Positions 22,838 to 33,378 of a stretch of DNA of 64,000 nt are shown one piece after another (position 1 is the first letter of the stretch; every line of letters starts with the position of its first letter). Under the pieces are notes generated by a model. The model worked only from the letters and a program-made list of their open reading frames with translations. It had not been told where the DNA came from and searched no databases. This DNA comes from Apiospora phragmitis (taxonomy: Eukaryota > Ascomycota > Sordariomycetes > Amphisphaeriales > Apiosporaceae): positions 2,728,001 through 2,792,000 of the forward strand of contig JAQQWL010000015.1 in assembly GCA_038363925.1 (NCBI GenBank). Direction: 5' to 3'. The position numbers and the translations under genes were made by a program.

Positions 22838-23947
22838 ATGCGTTCCACCTTCGCTCTCGTGGCGGCCTTGGCTGCTCACGAAGTTGCTTCCCACGCCACC
22901 TTCCAGGACCTCTGGGTCAACGGCGTTGACTACGGCGGCCAGTGCGCCCGTCTCCCGCTGTCCAACAGCCCCGTGACCGATGTATCATCTACCAACATCG
23001 TTTGTAATGCCAATAGTGGCCCCGTGGCAAAGAAGTGCCCCGTGAAGGCCGGCGATACCGTCACAGTGGAGATCCACCAAGTAAGTTGCACTTCTCCGGG
23101 AAACCCATCAAACGGAGCCGAATCCTATGCTGACACTTCTCCCTCAATGGCAGCAACCTGGCGATCGGAACTGCAACGCGGAAGCCATAGGTGGGGCCCA
23201 TTACGGACCGGTCCAGGTGTACATGAGCAAAGTGAGCGACGCGTCGTCAGCGGATGGGTCCTCGGGCTGGTTCAAGATCTTCGCCGACACGTGGTCCAAG
23301 GGCAGCGGCGGATCGGGCGACGATGACAACTGGGGCACCAAGGACATCAACACCTGCTGCGGGCGCATGGACGTACCGATCCCGAAGGACATCGCGGACG
23401 GCGACTACCTGCTGCGCGCCGAAGCTCTCGCCCTCCACACGGCCAGCTCTTCCGGCCAAGCCCAGTTCTACATGACCTGCTTCCAGCTGACGGTCAGCGG
23501 AGGCGGTTCTGCCACACCTGCCACCGTTAGCTTCCCCGGTGCCTACAAGGCTAGTGACCCGGGTATCCTCGTGAACATCCATGCAGCCATGACCGGCTAC
23601 ACGGCGCCTGGTCCGGCTGTGTACTCCGGCGGCTCAACTCGCAAAGCTGGAGGTGCCTGCGCTGGCTGCGAATCCACCTGCAAGCCAGGCAGTGGCCCGG
23701 CCGAAACTTTGACGTCCTCTCCCCAACCCTCGCAGACAGCAACACCAGGCTCAGGCGGTGGCAACGGCGGCGGCAGCGGATGCAGTGTTCAGGCATACGG
23801 GCAGTGCGGCGGCAACGGCTACAGCGGCTGCACGAAGTGCGCAGTAAGTATTCCCCGGCTCAAGCCATCCGAAAGAACCCAAGCTGACTCTGTCGATAGT
23901 CTGGAACCTGCAAGGCTCTGAACGACTACTACAGCCAGTGTTCATAA
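22838..23947 (+). CDS. AA9 lytic polysaccharide monooxygenase with CBM1
   Basis: Exons 22838-23080, 23154-23843 and 23900-23947 join in phase 0 to 326 residues, with GTAAGT/GTAAGTA donors and CAG/TAG acceptors. The signal peptide ends at Ser18, leaving His19 as the mature N-terminus (HATFQDLWV). The second copper His is in GAHYGPVQVYM, and the axial Tyr and conserved Gln are in QFYMTCFQL. After a Ser/Thr/Gly linker the third exon completes a CBM1: CSVQAYGQCGGNGYSGC...SGTCKALNDYYSQCS, with aromatic cellulose-binding Tyr residues. The family is a copper enzyme that oxidatively cleaves crystalline cellulose or related glucans outside the cell; the CBM1 keeps it on the fibre. All motifs are intact, so it should be active. 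C1 or C4 regioselectivity cannot be called. Confidence 0.95.
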
Positions 23948-24483
23948 GCCAAGTAGACAAGGCTCAAGTAGTAGTTGCATATTCGGCGCATACATCCTTC
24001 GCCATTGGTGGTGTTTCTGGTCATGCACCACCATCAGCCTTGTTTGTGTCCTTCTGCATAGGTAGCTTTAATTGCACATATTCGATATCGGTCCGAGTAG
24101 AAGTTGGCGCATTCCCAGTTGCTTCGGTTTTGAAAGGCCGTAAGCGCACATCGGCCCCTTGTACTGTGTATTGTGTTGTTCGAAACTGCGATCATATTCG
24201 GAAGCACATGTGTTAGCGTTTAAGTCGTCGAGCAGTGTGCCTTAGAATGCGCCGGACGAGACGGCCCTCGTATTTGGCGTGACTCGTGGCTGGCCAAGTC
24301 GGAGGGCGCAGGAGCTAATGCCAACCTAAGGTGAGAAAGTCTTCCACGCTTCGGCTCACAGTCGCTATCGAAAACTCGCAAATTGTAGCTTTGCTCGCTG
24401 TTGGCCGCTAAAGGGCGCTTGCAGGCATATGCGACGGAGAAATAAAGTCGAGTTGGCCATCACTTGTAAATAGCACCGCGGGG
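23948..24483. other. Intergenic stretch between convergent genes
   Basis: No gene seen. It should contain the 3' ends of the LPMO transcript and of the small minus-strand gene. Confidence 0.45.
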
Positions 24484-24792
24484 TTACTGTTTCATGTCGG
24501 CTCGCTGGGCGAGGTTCTGGTTCTCCTGTTGTCGGCGCGCCTGTTCAGCCTCGGCGGCGATCTCGTAGAGGAGGAGGTCGTAGGTGGTGGCTGGGCGGTG
24601 AAGTCTGATACGAAGACGTAGGTTAGAACGAGAGAGGAGGAGAGAACATTACTGGGCGCTTGCTGCAGAGGTAAACCCAGCGAGCGCAGAAGTAAAGTGA
24701 ACTCACATGAGTAGCATAGTCGTCACAATCAGGCCGACAAGGATCAGCAAGAGGAGAACCCTCAGACATCTTGCCGAGCGAGGGATAATCAT
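24484..24792 (-). CDS. 68-residue single-pass membrane protein
   Basis: This gene is split by an intron, and neither exon stands out as an open frame alone. On the minus strand, exon 1 runs 24792 to 24707 and begins MIIPRSARCLRVLLLL. The intron is GTGAGT...ATCAG (102 nt). Exon 2 runs 24604 to 24484 and gives RPATTYDLLLYEIAAEAEQA and a Gln/Asn-rich end NLAQRADMKQ. The joined frame is exactly 69 codons with stop. One hydrophobic segment (about residues 9-30) is followed by a charged amphipathic helix. The pattern suggests a small organelle or ER membrane protein or a subunit of a membrane complex, but I do not recognise the family. Confidence 0.6.
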
Positions 24793-25995
24793 TCCCGTCT
24801 GGCTGGTCGATCTGTAATGGAAGCGTGGATGCGCAGGGTGGCAGACACGAAGTCAAAATACTGGAGTCGCCTACGATCGCCTCGAGCAAACACACCCAAA
24901 AGGGGGAGGGAAGCAGGACAAGAAACGGGAGTGAAAGAAGAAGACGACAAGATGTAGTAGTAGACCAACCAGTCTGACAATTGGTCAAACACTTGCAATC
25001 AGCGCCATGCCGTGTTCGTGTGCCAAACCTGGCGCATGCTTGGGGCGTGAGAAAGACATAATGATTTATGTTGCCAAGACTGGCCTCGGCGAGTCGGTGT
25101 CTTTGTTTGTTGGGGCTGACGGGTTGCTAATCATCGTCTTGTTCCTCGGGGCATGTGGGAAGTGAGAGATCAGGATGATGGCGGGGGTAATTTGGGCCAT
25201 GGCGAAACTGCCATTCCCATCCTTTCCTCCGTTTCATTACTGCGGGCATTGGGCCTGCACAAGGAAGCCCCTAATCGCTAATGCTGGCTAATGCTCAGGG
25301 GTCCAAGAGCGCTAGAACAACTTTGATAGCCAATAGCGTCTTCAGGGAAGCCCCGGCCTGTAAAATTAGACGCTCCACCGTTTCTATCCAGCCTTGCCAG
25401 CATCAGAGATCAACACCTGGCACCGCGATCCAGCAAGCCAGAAATGTAACCTTGATTACGAGAGACTATAAACACATTAAAGCATGAGGTGCATAACGAT
25501 AGTGGAAGTACACTATGGAAGTGAAATTTGAGTTATTAGTCAAGGTTTGTACATGTTATGTTAATGGATGTATTGGAGGGTTGGGGGTCCTACTGTAAGA
25601 TACCTAGGCTGTCAGCCTGCAGACTGGTGGGCACCCAAGCACCGTGCCGTGTTAGCGCCATTCGAGACATGTGCTGTATGGTTCCAATTCTAGCTTCAGC
25701 CAGAAGTCCTGCCGCTTGCCGATGATTTCAAGCAGCCCCCCCCCCCTCCCCCCCATCACCAAATTTCTTCTGTACCATCGACATGTGAGCTGCCCGTCGT
25801 CTGCCAAATACGACGATCTATAGCCCTTACCATACTAGTACTTCTGTCGTAAGTCATCGTCATTCAGCCGCAAGCAACGTAGGCTTCTCGATTGAGCTTT
25901 CTGCCCGTGTCGGATACCTACATTTCGTCACACCTTCAACATCTAATGTTTTCCTAGACCATAGCTGCGCCTAGCCGAGGCCGGGTACAGCCGCC
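24793..25995. other. Divergent intergenic region with poly-C tract
   Basis: This is the region between two genes transcribed apart, so it should carry both promoters. A C-rich tract (about 17 C with one T) sits at 25735-25752. No gene seen. Confidence 0.5.
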
Positions 25996-27216
25996 ATGCT
26001 GCCTCAACTGCGCGCCAAGCGCGTCATCGTTGCACTCACTGCTCTTGTGCTCTTCGTTTGCTCCGTGACTATCGGGAAGAAGCTGTACAACTTTGCCAAT
26101 CTGTTCGGCCTGTTCCAACCTCATGCGGGTGTCCGTATTACACAAGGGGAAATTGCCCAAGCACACGCCAACGCGACGACGCCTGATCCACGGAAACCTG
26201 TCGTGACCAAGATACTGCATCAGATCTTCCACAATTGGAAGGACCCTACTAATAACACCTTACCGGACCATTGGGAGGAGGCACGGCAGACTTGCATGCA
26301 ACTGAACCCAACCTGGGAGCACAAGGTACGACAGCATTGTGGCTATGGCGCATTGGGCAAGCTCTCAACGCCAACTTCTATGGATTTTGGCTGACACGAC
26401 GAAATCACTGTAGCTTTGGACAAACGAGAACTCCCGCGCCTTTCTGAAGGAACATTTCGCATGGTATCTCCCAACGTATGATGGCTACAAGTTCCCCATC
26501 CAGCGGGTGGACGTGCTGCGATACTTCCTCATCCGGCACTATGGCGGCATCTATCTCGATTTGGACAATGTACGTTGTTTTGTTTGCCTGGCGAGCGCCA
26601 AGGCCGCCACCTGTGCTCGCCTGGCTGAGACATTTCGGTCGCTAATCTGATCACAGGGATGCGCTGCAGATTTGATCCCCCTTACTTACTACCCGGCCTT
26701 CACCACCGACGGCGGACAGGGAGCCCTGAGCAACAACATCATGGGCGGCGCGCCGGAGCACCCCTATTTCCGCCTGCTCACCGAGCACCTCATTCCCTGG
26801 AACTGGAACTGGCTGCTGCCTACGTCATCATCAGCTACAGCAGCGGCCAGTGGTTCGTCACCGCCATGTGGGAGAAGTACCACCGTCTCCTGAACCGGGA
26901 TGGGTCCATCATGCCGTTTGACGGTAATGACTTTGCGCCGCTGCACCACATCCTCATGGACATGCGCCCGGGCGCCGACCCCTGGGTCTTCTTCACCCAG
27001 GTGCACGGAGGCACGTGGACGAACTGGGACAGCGCCATGTTCAGCTGGATAGGGGACCACATACTGCTGATCATCGTCGGCGTGTTTGCTCTTGTCGGCG
27101 CCGCAGTCTGGGGCTGTATGTGGTGCATGCGGAGGCGAAGCAAGCCTGCGAAAGGATACGATATTCTGCCAAGTGCCGAGCAGATGTCCGAGGATTCACA
27201 TTTCCGGAACGTATAG
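25996..27216 (+). CDS. DXD glycosyltransferase, SUR1/CSG1-type
   Basis: Exons 25996-26325, 26414-26569 and 26657-27216 fit with GTACG donors and TAG/CAG acceptors. An N-terminal membrane anchor (VIVALTALVLFVCSVTIG) is followed by ILHQIFHNWKD, the sugar-binding region RVDVLRYFLIRHYGGIYLDL with the DXD motif DLD, GGAPEHPYF, and SYSSGQWFVTA, then a C-terminal membrane span with a basic RRR stop-transfer. This matches the Golgi enzymes that add mannose to inositol phosphoceramide. The frame slips by one base at 26819-26821 (WNWLLP then YVIISYSSG): one C appears to be missing. With that base the gene reads through. The small intron sizes and the family order support the model strongly. Confidence 0.82.
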
Positions 27217-27971
27217 TTCAAGGCGGAGGCTCGAACCTTTGTCACTGGTACTGGTCTATTATAATGCGTTCTTTCCCTCTTGCATACCATTTGTCGACAG
27301 ATTCGACTTGTTAATTGTTACACCCTGCATAACTGCAATCTAATCACTCACTGGGTATAACAACATGGAATAGCGGACAACAAAGAAGTGGTTTACTACA
27401 TATATATATCTACGATCGAGCGCCTGCCAACTTCAAATCACCTATTGCGCAAAGTACACGGAAGACGGGAGAAGGTTTCAGTGTCGACTTATATTGATTG
27501 CATGACCATGCCGTCGTTCAATAATATTTCCAGGGAGAGCTCCAACATCACTGACATACCTTGTGTCGCTCTATTCTACAGCAACAAAGTGACGTACTGC
27601 TTTCCCAGCACAAATTCCAGCGCTATTACCAAGGAGGGCCGGGCTTACCTCAAGTTGATATCGGTATCCAAGACTGTCGAATAATCAATCGGTCTACTCA
27701 ACTCTCCCCGCGGCGTCGAATAGCACTGTCCAGATCCGTTTCGCAAGCACGCCCATCAGGTCAACGGTCGGGCCATGAGGCAGGTGGTGGAGGGTTGGCC
27801 TCTTTCCCAGTCGGATCATTGGAACGGAACTCAACAGTTGACATGTCTGTCTGTGCTCTTCAATCTTACCTACCTTCACTCAAAGACTTCTACTTCATCA
27901 GCATACCAACATCCTCATGCGACTTTTTGGAAGGAAAAACATCGACTATCACTCCTGCTTCAACACTCAAC
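27217..27971. other. Intergenic stretch
   Basis: An open frame continues upstream from the MYND gene to about 27561, but its content before the ATG at 27972 is Gln/Arg/Ser-biased and unlike the protein that follows; I read it as leader. Nothing else seen. Confidence 0.4.
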
Positions 27972-28831
27972 ATGCCTCAATCATTCGAGGATCCCGACTT
28001 CTTCCCCGCCCACAGGATTTGCCTTGATTATTGGAATGAGCATGAGAACCGCTTCTATGTTCACGAGGGTCACAAGTACCGTATCCACTGGTGTCTCCTC
28101 GGCCAGATTACCTATGCCAACAGGAGTAGCCTGACAATCCTCGCCACTGATTGTGACGGACAAAGGTTCGACGTCGGTCTCATGACATCTCGGGTTGAGG
28201 ACGACGAGCGGTTGCTGCCGCACTTCACCGTGGGCAACACCATCGCCCTCTTCTACGCGGGAAACCATCGAGACATGTTCTTCCAAAATGGTCAAATGGT
28301 CCTGGTAAGGGTTCCTTCCTTACATGTTCGCCGTCCGTGGAAGCTGCCGCGACGGTGCTCAGATGCAAAGGTGGGAAGCGAGAAAACTGACGTCCATTCC
28401 GATGCTCAGATCTTCCCCTTGCCCATGGACGCGGTGCTGCAGATGAACAGAGACGTCGTGGAGTACGGGCGGGCCTATGGCACGAAGAGAAGGTGTCATG
28501 GATGCGGTAAGCTCAGGGAGCGGATGAACCTGTGGATGTGTGGCGGGTGCCGGAATTTCCACTACTGCAACGTGGTATGTGAAGAAGTTTGGCCCCAATG
28601 CTCACAGCCGGATCAATGTTGTCCTTCCAAAAATCGCAGACACTTTCCTAACGTCGTTCATTCCCGGTCTAGGGCTGCCAAACCAAGGGTTGGAAGGTCA
28701 AGTCGCACAAGAGGTTCTGCAGGATCATGCGAGATATCAATGTCCAACTCATGCATGATCTGGACTACAGCTTGTTCGACGACTGGGAAGTCGACTTCTA
28801 CCCATGCCCTATGGCAACTCCACCAAATTGA
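27972..28831 (+). CDS. MYND zinc-finger protein
   Basis: Exons 27972-28304, 28410-28574 and 28673-28831 give 218 residues. The first intron (GTAAGG...CTCAG, 105 nt) is in frame and could be retained. The second (GTATGT...TCTAG, 98 nt) is needed: it joins FHYCNVG to CQTKGWKVKSHKRFC, completing the zinc ligands. The MYND finger reads CHGCGK...CGGCRNFHYCNVGCQ...HKRFC, with the standard order of Cys and His pairs. The first 110 residues form an unnamed domain seen in fungal MYND proteins with a C-terminal finger. MYND fingers bind proline-rich peptides. The product ends DFYPCPMATPPN. Confidence 0.8.
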
Positions 28832-28955
28832 AGGCCTATGTCAGGTTCGTTTCAGGCAGACTCAGCATGTAATAATTCAGGAATTAGCGAGTAGCGACTA
28901 AGTACTTTCTCCAATGACGTCTTCAATTTGCATCAATCAAACCCCTTAATGGCGC

Positions 28956-30705
28956 TCAAGCATCTACAGTAGAAGGCATCTCCCTCAGTACCCGCCGCCG
29001 CGACAGCACCGTCTTCGTGATGAACTGTCTGAGCCTGCTCACCCCGCTCACGCTCGCGTGCTGGGCGCCCTTCTTATTATTCTTCTTCTTCTCGCGGAAC
29101 GCCCGGTCGATGTCGTCCAGGCTCCGCCCGCGCGTCTCGGGCATGAAGCCCCAGCAGACCAGCGCCGTCAGCAGCGTGCACCCCCCAAACAGGAAATAGG
29201 CGCCGTAGCTCGACCTGGCCAGCAGCGTCGGCGTCACGAGGGCGACCAGGAAGTTGCTCAGCCAGTTGCTGCCGTGCGCGATGCCCGTGGCGCTCGCGCG
29301 CGTCGCGGGCCGCTGGATCTCGGCGGCGTAGACCTTGATCCCCACGGCCCAGGAGACGCAGTACAGGACGGCGAAGACGTAGATGCAGACGATGACGACC
29401 CAGCGCCCCGGGCCATGGCCTGCGTGCACGGCGTTGCTGGCGTACAGGCTGCCCATCAGGAACATGGTGCAGGTCATGCCGAGGCCGCCGGCGATGGTGT
29501 TGGCGCGGCGGCCCCAGCGGTCGGCGCAGAGGGTGGCCGGGATGGTGACGGCGAAGATGACGAGGGCGGAGACGCCCGAGGCCAGGAAAGCTGATGCGGT
29601 GGTGTCGAGGCCGGCTTGCTGGAAGAGGAGGGGGCGTAGTACAGGACGCCGTCGATGCCGCTCAGCTGTTGCATGCCCATGAGGAAGACGGCGAGCAGCA
29701 GGCGGGGGCGGGCGTCGGGGGCGAGGACTGCGGGCATCTTTGACTTGTTCTTCTTCTTGTTGGATGGTGCTTCTTGGATGTTGACTGGTCTTGCAGTACC
29801 TGGGGCCATGTCCATCAGCATGATAGACCCGGTCGCGTCCACTGTAGTAGCGGCATTGCTGTCCAGGACAGCCGTGGGTAGCTGCTCGAGGATCTTCTCG
29901 CGGTCCGCCGCGTCCACGCCGAGCTTCTCCCAGGCCGCGGCCACTGCCTCGTCCTCGTATTCGCGCAGGGTCAGCCAGCGTGGTGAGGCGGGCAGCCAGA
30001 GCAGGGCCGCGCCCGAGAAGACGAGTGAGTAGGCAGCGAGCAGGGAGGAACGGCAGGCGCCAGGAAAAAGAAGAGGGGATGTTGGCGCTGCCGTAGCAGG
30101 TGAAGAAGCCCGCCACGAGGCCCAGGGTCGTCAGCAGCTGGGGTGCCGTGGTCAGGGCGCCGCGGTGGCGGGTGGGGAGACTTCGCAGATGTACACGACC
30201 TAGTTTTCTCCTGAGTTAGTAATGTTCTTTCAGAAAAAGGTAACATAAATCAGCCACGAGGAGGTTGCGCTTCAGTCTCAAGTAGCAATGGAAAGGGGGC
30301 CGAGAAAGGTCGAAAGTTGCTTACCAGCGTGCCCAGGTACAAACCCTCGCCGATCCCCTCGACGATGCGCCCCGCCACGAACATGCCGATGTGCACCGAC
30401 GCGGCCTCCAGCGCGGCACCTATACCGAAGACGAAGGACCCGATGGCGATTCCCCGGGACCGGCCCAGCGCGTCGGCCACCTTGCCGGCGAAGAAGGAGG
30501 AGAGGGCGGCCGGGATCAGGATAGAGGACACGATGAGGCCGTGGATGGTGGGGGACTGGTCGCCCACGTAGTTCTTGAAGTCGTCCATGACCGTGACGGG
30601 CCCGATGATGCCGGTGTCGATGCCGAAGAGGAAGCCGCCGAAGGAGCAGACCATGCTGGCGATTAGGTAGCCTGGAGGCTCGTGGAGGAGAGCAGACAGT
30701 TTCAT
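28956..30705 (-). CDS. MFS sugar transporter
   Basis: Exon 1 (30705 to 30325) begins MKLSALLHEPPGYLIASM and carries FGGFLFGIDTGIIGP and GRIVEGIGEGLYLGTL. A 125-nt intron (GTAAGC...CTAG) follows. Exon 2 (30199 to 28956) continues VVYICEVSPPA and includes GMQQLSGIDGVLYYAP, CADRWGRRANTIAGGL and PETRGRSLDDIDRAF. These are the signatures of the sugar porter branch of the major facilitator superfamily: twelve-span plasma-membrane carriers, proton-coupled or facilitative. The reading frame slips three times by one base: near 30165 (missing C after PPAT), at 30043-30045 (extra base) and at 29630-29634 (one base short in a G run on the plus strand). All lie in GC-rich runs. The substrate sugar cannot be assigned. 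Confidence 0.83.
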
Positions 30706-31530
30706 ACTGGGCCTGTAGTTGTGTGTAGCTAGGTTGTTGGCTATAATTGTATAACCGCAGCAACTCATCCGGTTTCTAGGGTTCTTATTGAAGCCCGTCG
30801 TTGAACCAAGATGGATTTATTCATAGCAAAGGCGAAATCTGGGGTTTATGGCTGCAGCGTCGGGCGACACTGGCCCGGAAAGAAGCTAACCAGTGCAAGC
30901 AGCATCGTTCATGACGGGGCTAGTGGATATCCAATACACCCTCAGGGACCTATATCACATCAGCCTATTGGTATGTACGCCTTTCCAGTTTGTAAGCAGT
31001 ATCCTTATGATGTGGACACCTTGGACAGCATTAGGCGTGGAGGGGGAGATAAGCTTGGTGCGGCGGAGGGGGATTCATGGATGGCAGGGGCGCAAGCTAG
31101 GTAAGCAGGCTTGGCAGGAAGTAAGTAATGGAAGTGATCCTGACACGGCGCCCTGTGATCCGATGCGACATATCTATCGTTAATGAGCGACCATCACCAA
31201 TAGTTTCTGAGAGTCTTTCATCCGACTACAGTAGACCTGGCGGAACATGGAGAAGATGAATATGAAGCTGAGACGTCACAGCTTTAGAGGCTTTGTCAAT
31301 CATTGAAGCTTCTACAGCGGACGAGCGCCTGGACCTGGGCATTTGTTAGCGCCAAGCGCCGTCTTACAGGGCCTTATCCACTGTTCGGGCGCCTCAATTA
31401 CAGCACGGGTCATCACTCTAAATCTTCCAGGCATCTTCGAGTAAACCAAAGAGCCCATTCTACATACTGAAGACTTACTTGATAATATTGCGTTGACCTT
31501 CGAATAGAGATTTTCCCTACTACTTTCATA
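30706..31530. other. Intergenic stretch
   Basis: Upstream region of the transporter and downstream region of the next minus-strand gene. No gene seen. Confidence 0.45.
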
Positions 31531-32532
31531 CTATACTCCTGCTCGAGACACCGACGCGACGGTATCATACCCCTTATGTGACGATGTCGCGGGTGCCTTA
31601 GTCGGCTTGTTCCGCCAGTACGGCTCTACCCCCATCTCGCTGAAGCGCTTGCGCTCATAGTCCTTCGTCACCAGCCAATTGCTCGCCACCATGGTCAACA
31701 CCCCGCCGACAATGCCGGCGCCCGCTACCAGAGGAGCAAGGATGGAGAAGACGGTGAAGCCGTAGCTGGCGCTCTGAAAGGCGCTGTCGGCCTGCAGCCT
31801 GTCAACGCCCAACCCGACCTGCATCGCCGACAACACGATGACCACATAACCCAGGATCGTCGCCAACACCCCGAAATTGTCGCGCAGGAGGTCGACGTAG
31901 ACAGTATGAGCGTCTACCTTGGAGTAGCCGCGAAACAAGAAGCCACGTGCAAAGCGGTACACCTTGTTGAGCCGGCTCAATTGCAACTCGCCATACCAGT
32001 ACCGCGGGTTGACAGAAGCATAGCAGTGACCCTGCAGGTACTCGCGTACCAACTGCCGCCACGCATCCCAGGCGACAGAGTCCGGGATGAGGCCATTATC
32101 TAGCGCGATGCGGAAGTCGCTTTCGTACGTAATGAGCGCTGTGTAGGAGAACAAGAACCCATGGGCGCACGCGGCGAGCTCTCCGTCATCGTTACCGCTA
32201 CTCTGATGCGACGAGGAAGGAGAACAAGCAGAGGGTGATGTCGTTGGAAGCAGGTGGCGCGCCCACACTTTGGGTTCCAGAAGCCAAGCTGGGAGTGGCT
32301 TCAAGAAGATGCGGCCCTTGTGCCACACGAGGTGCAGCTCCGGGTTCTCGGTGGTGGTGACCTCGCGGCCGATGAGGACCTGGTGGTGCAGCGGCCGCGG
32401 CGGCATGGGACGCCCGCAAACCCACAGCCAATCGCGAACCCCGTCGAGCCGGTCGACACGCAGCTCGCGCGCGAAGAAGCTGCCAGCTTCGTTTACTGGG
32501 GCGAAACGATGTGATCCTGCTTGGTGCGACAT
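31531..32532 (-). CDS. DUF6601-type membrane protein
   Basis: An intact 333-codon frame. The order matches the fungal DUF6601 family: GREVTTTENPELHLVWHKGR, IFLKPLPAWLLEPKVW, ARGFLF and FLFSYTALITYESDF motifs, YGELQLSRLNKVYRF, then three hydrophobic segments (NFGVLATILGYVVIVLSAMQ, FTVFSILAPLVAGAGIV, GGVLTMVASNWLV) and a short charged tail. There is no biochemical function known to me. A low-complexity Ser-rich insert (PSACSPSSSHQSSGND) sits before the membrane part. No intron and no frame defect. Confidence 0.78.
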   Translation of the reverse strand: MSHQAGSHRFAPVNEAGSFFARELRVDRLDGVRDWLWVCGRPMPPRPLHHQVLIGREVTTTENPELHLVWHKGRIFLKPLPAWLLEPKVWARHLLPTTSPSACSPSSSHQSSGNDDGELAACAHGFLFSYTALITYESDFRIALDNGLIPDSVAWDAWRQLVREYLQGHCYASVNPRYWYGELQLSRLNKVYRFARGFLFRGYSKVDAHTVYVDLLRDNFGVLATILGYVVIVLSAMQVGLGVDRLQADSAFQSASYGFTVFSILAPLVAGAGIVGGVLTMVASNWLVTKDYERKRFSEMGVEPYWRNKPTKAPATSSHKGYDTVASVSRAGV

Positions 32533-33378
32533 GATGCCGGAAGCAAACTGCTAAGGTCGGCAACTCCTTGTGACGACGAAGAAGCGCCTGATTTGCGCGC
32601 TTGAGTAGTAAAGGGCAGCGCTGGTGTATTATCCATGAGTGATTGGGCTCGTAGGGCACTCTTTGCTAATGGAGCCCGGAGAAGGATCAAAGGAGGGCGA
32701 AAGCTTGTCGGGCGTGACATTCCCCGAATATAATGCTGAGCAGCGACGGAGCTTGGATCCCAGAACAACATCTCCCACAACTACCGGGTACACCGACTGC
32801 GGGTCAACCCACAACGGCTTGGATGGCAACCATTCTGAACCGATAAGACCCCAGTCGCATCACTTAGAAAGCAGGTGTGGCAGCCTGTCTATCAATGTTC
32901 CTTCCGGAGTACTCTCTCCCTCTCTGATATATGCACCTAAGCAGAAGGATGGGTAGCGGGATTGGCCCCGGCTAATATGGTCAGCAACAATGTGTAACCC
33001 CATCTTCTCAAGTGCTGTCGGTCGCCACAGCATTTGGAGTCTCAACCGATGCGGTGTCAAAATGATTCATACAGGATGTTACTTCAGCCACATATGGTGT
33101 TGGTTTTGTTAGCAATAATTGCTGCGACGAAGCAGACAAGTAGGGGGCTATCCCATGTTCCTTGCTGTCTGTCAACTGGTCATCAGGGGTTTGCCTTACG
33201 AGCCAAGCAGCCACCGGCTTATATTGATCTTTTCATCCATGCTTGCCTGTGCGGATGACCAAGCCTAACGACTTTCTCGATCGTCTACTTAGGAATCTGG
33301 TCCCGACTCTTCTTCGAACCACCAAGGCTCCTTGCCTAACAACCAAGCACCCGTCTATTTGCCCATGCCACGCCCGCC
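32533..33378. other. Divergent intergenic region
   Basis: Lies between the DUF6601 gene and the second STAND gene, transcribed away from each other. No gene seen. Confidence 0.45.

Noticed and set aside
27561..27971. Upstream extension of the MYND gene frame
   Set aside because: Composition changes at the ATG at 27972 and no ATG-started version gives a plausible N-terminus.
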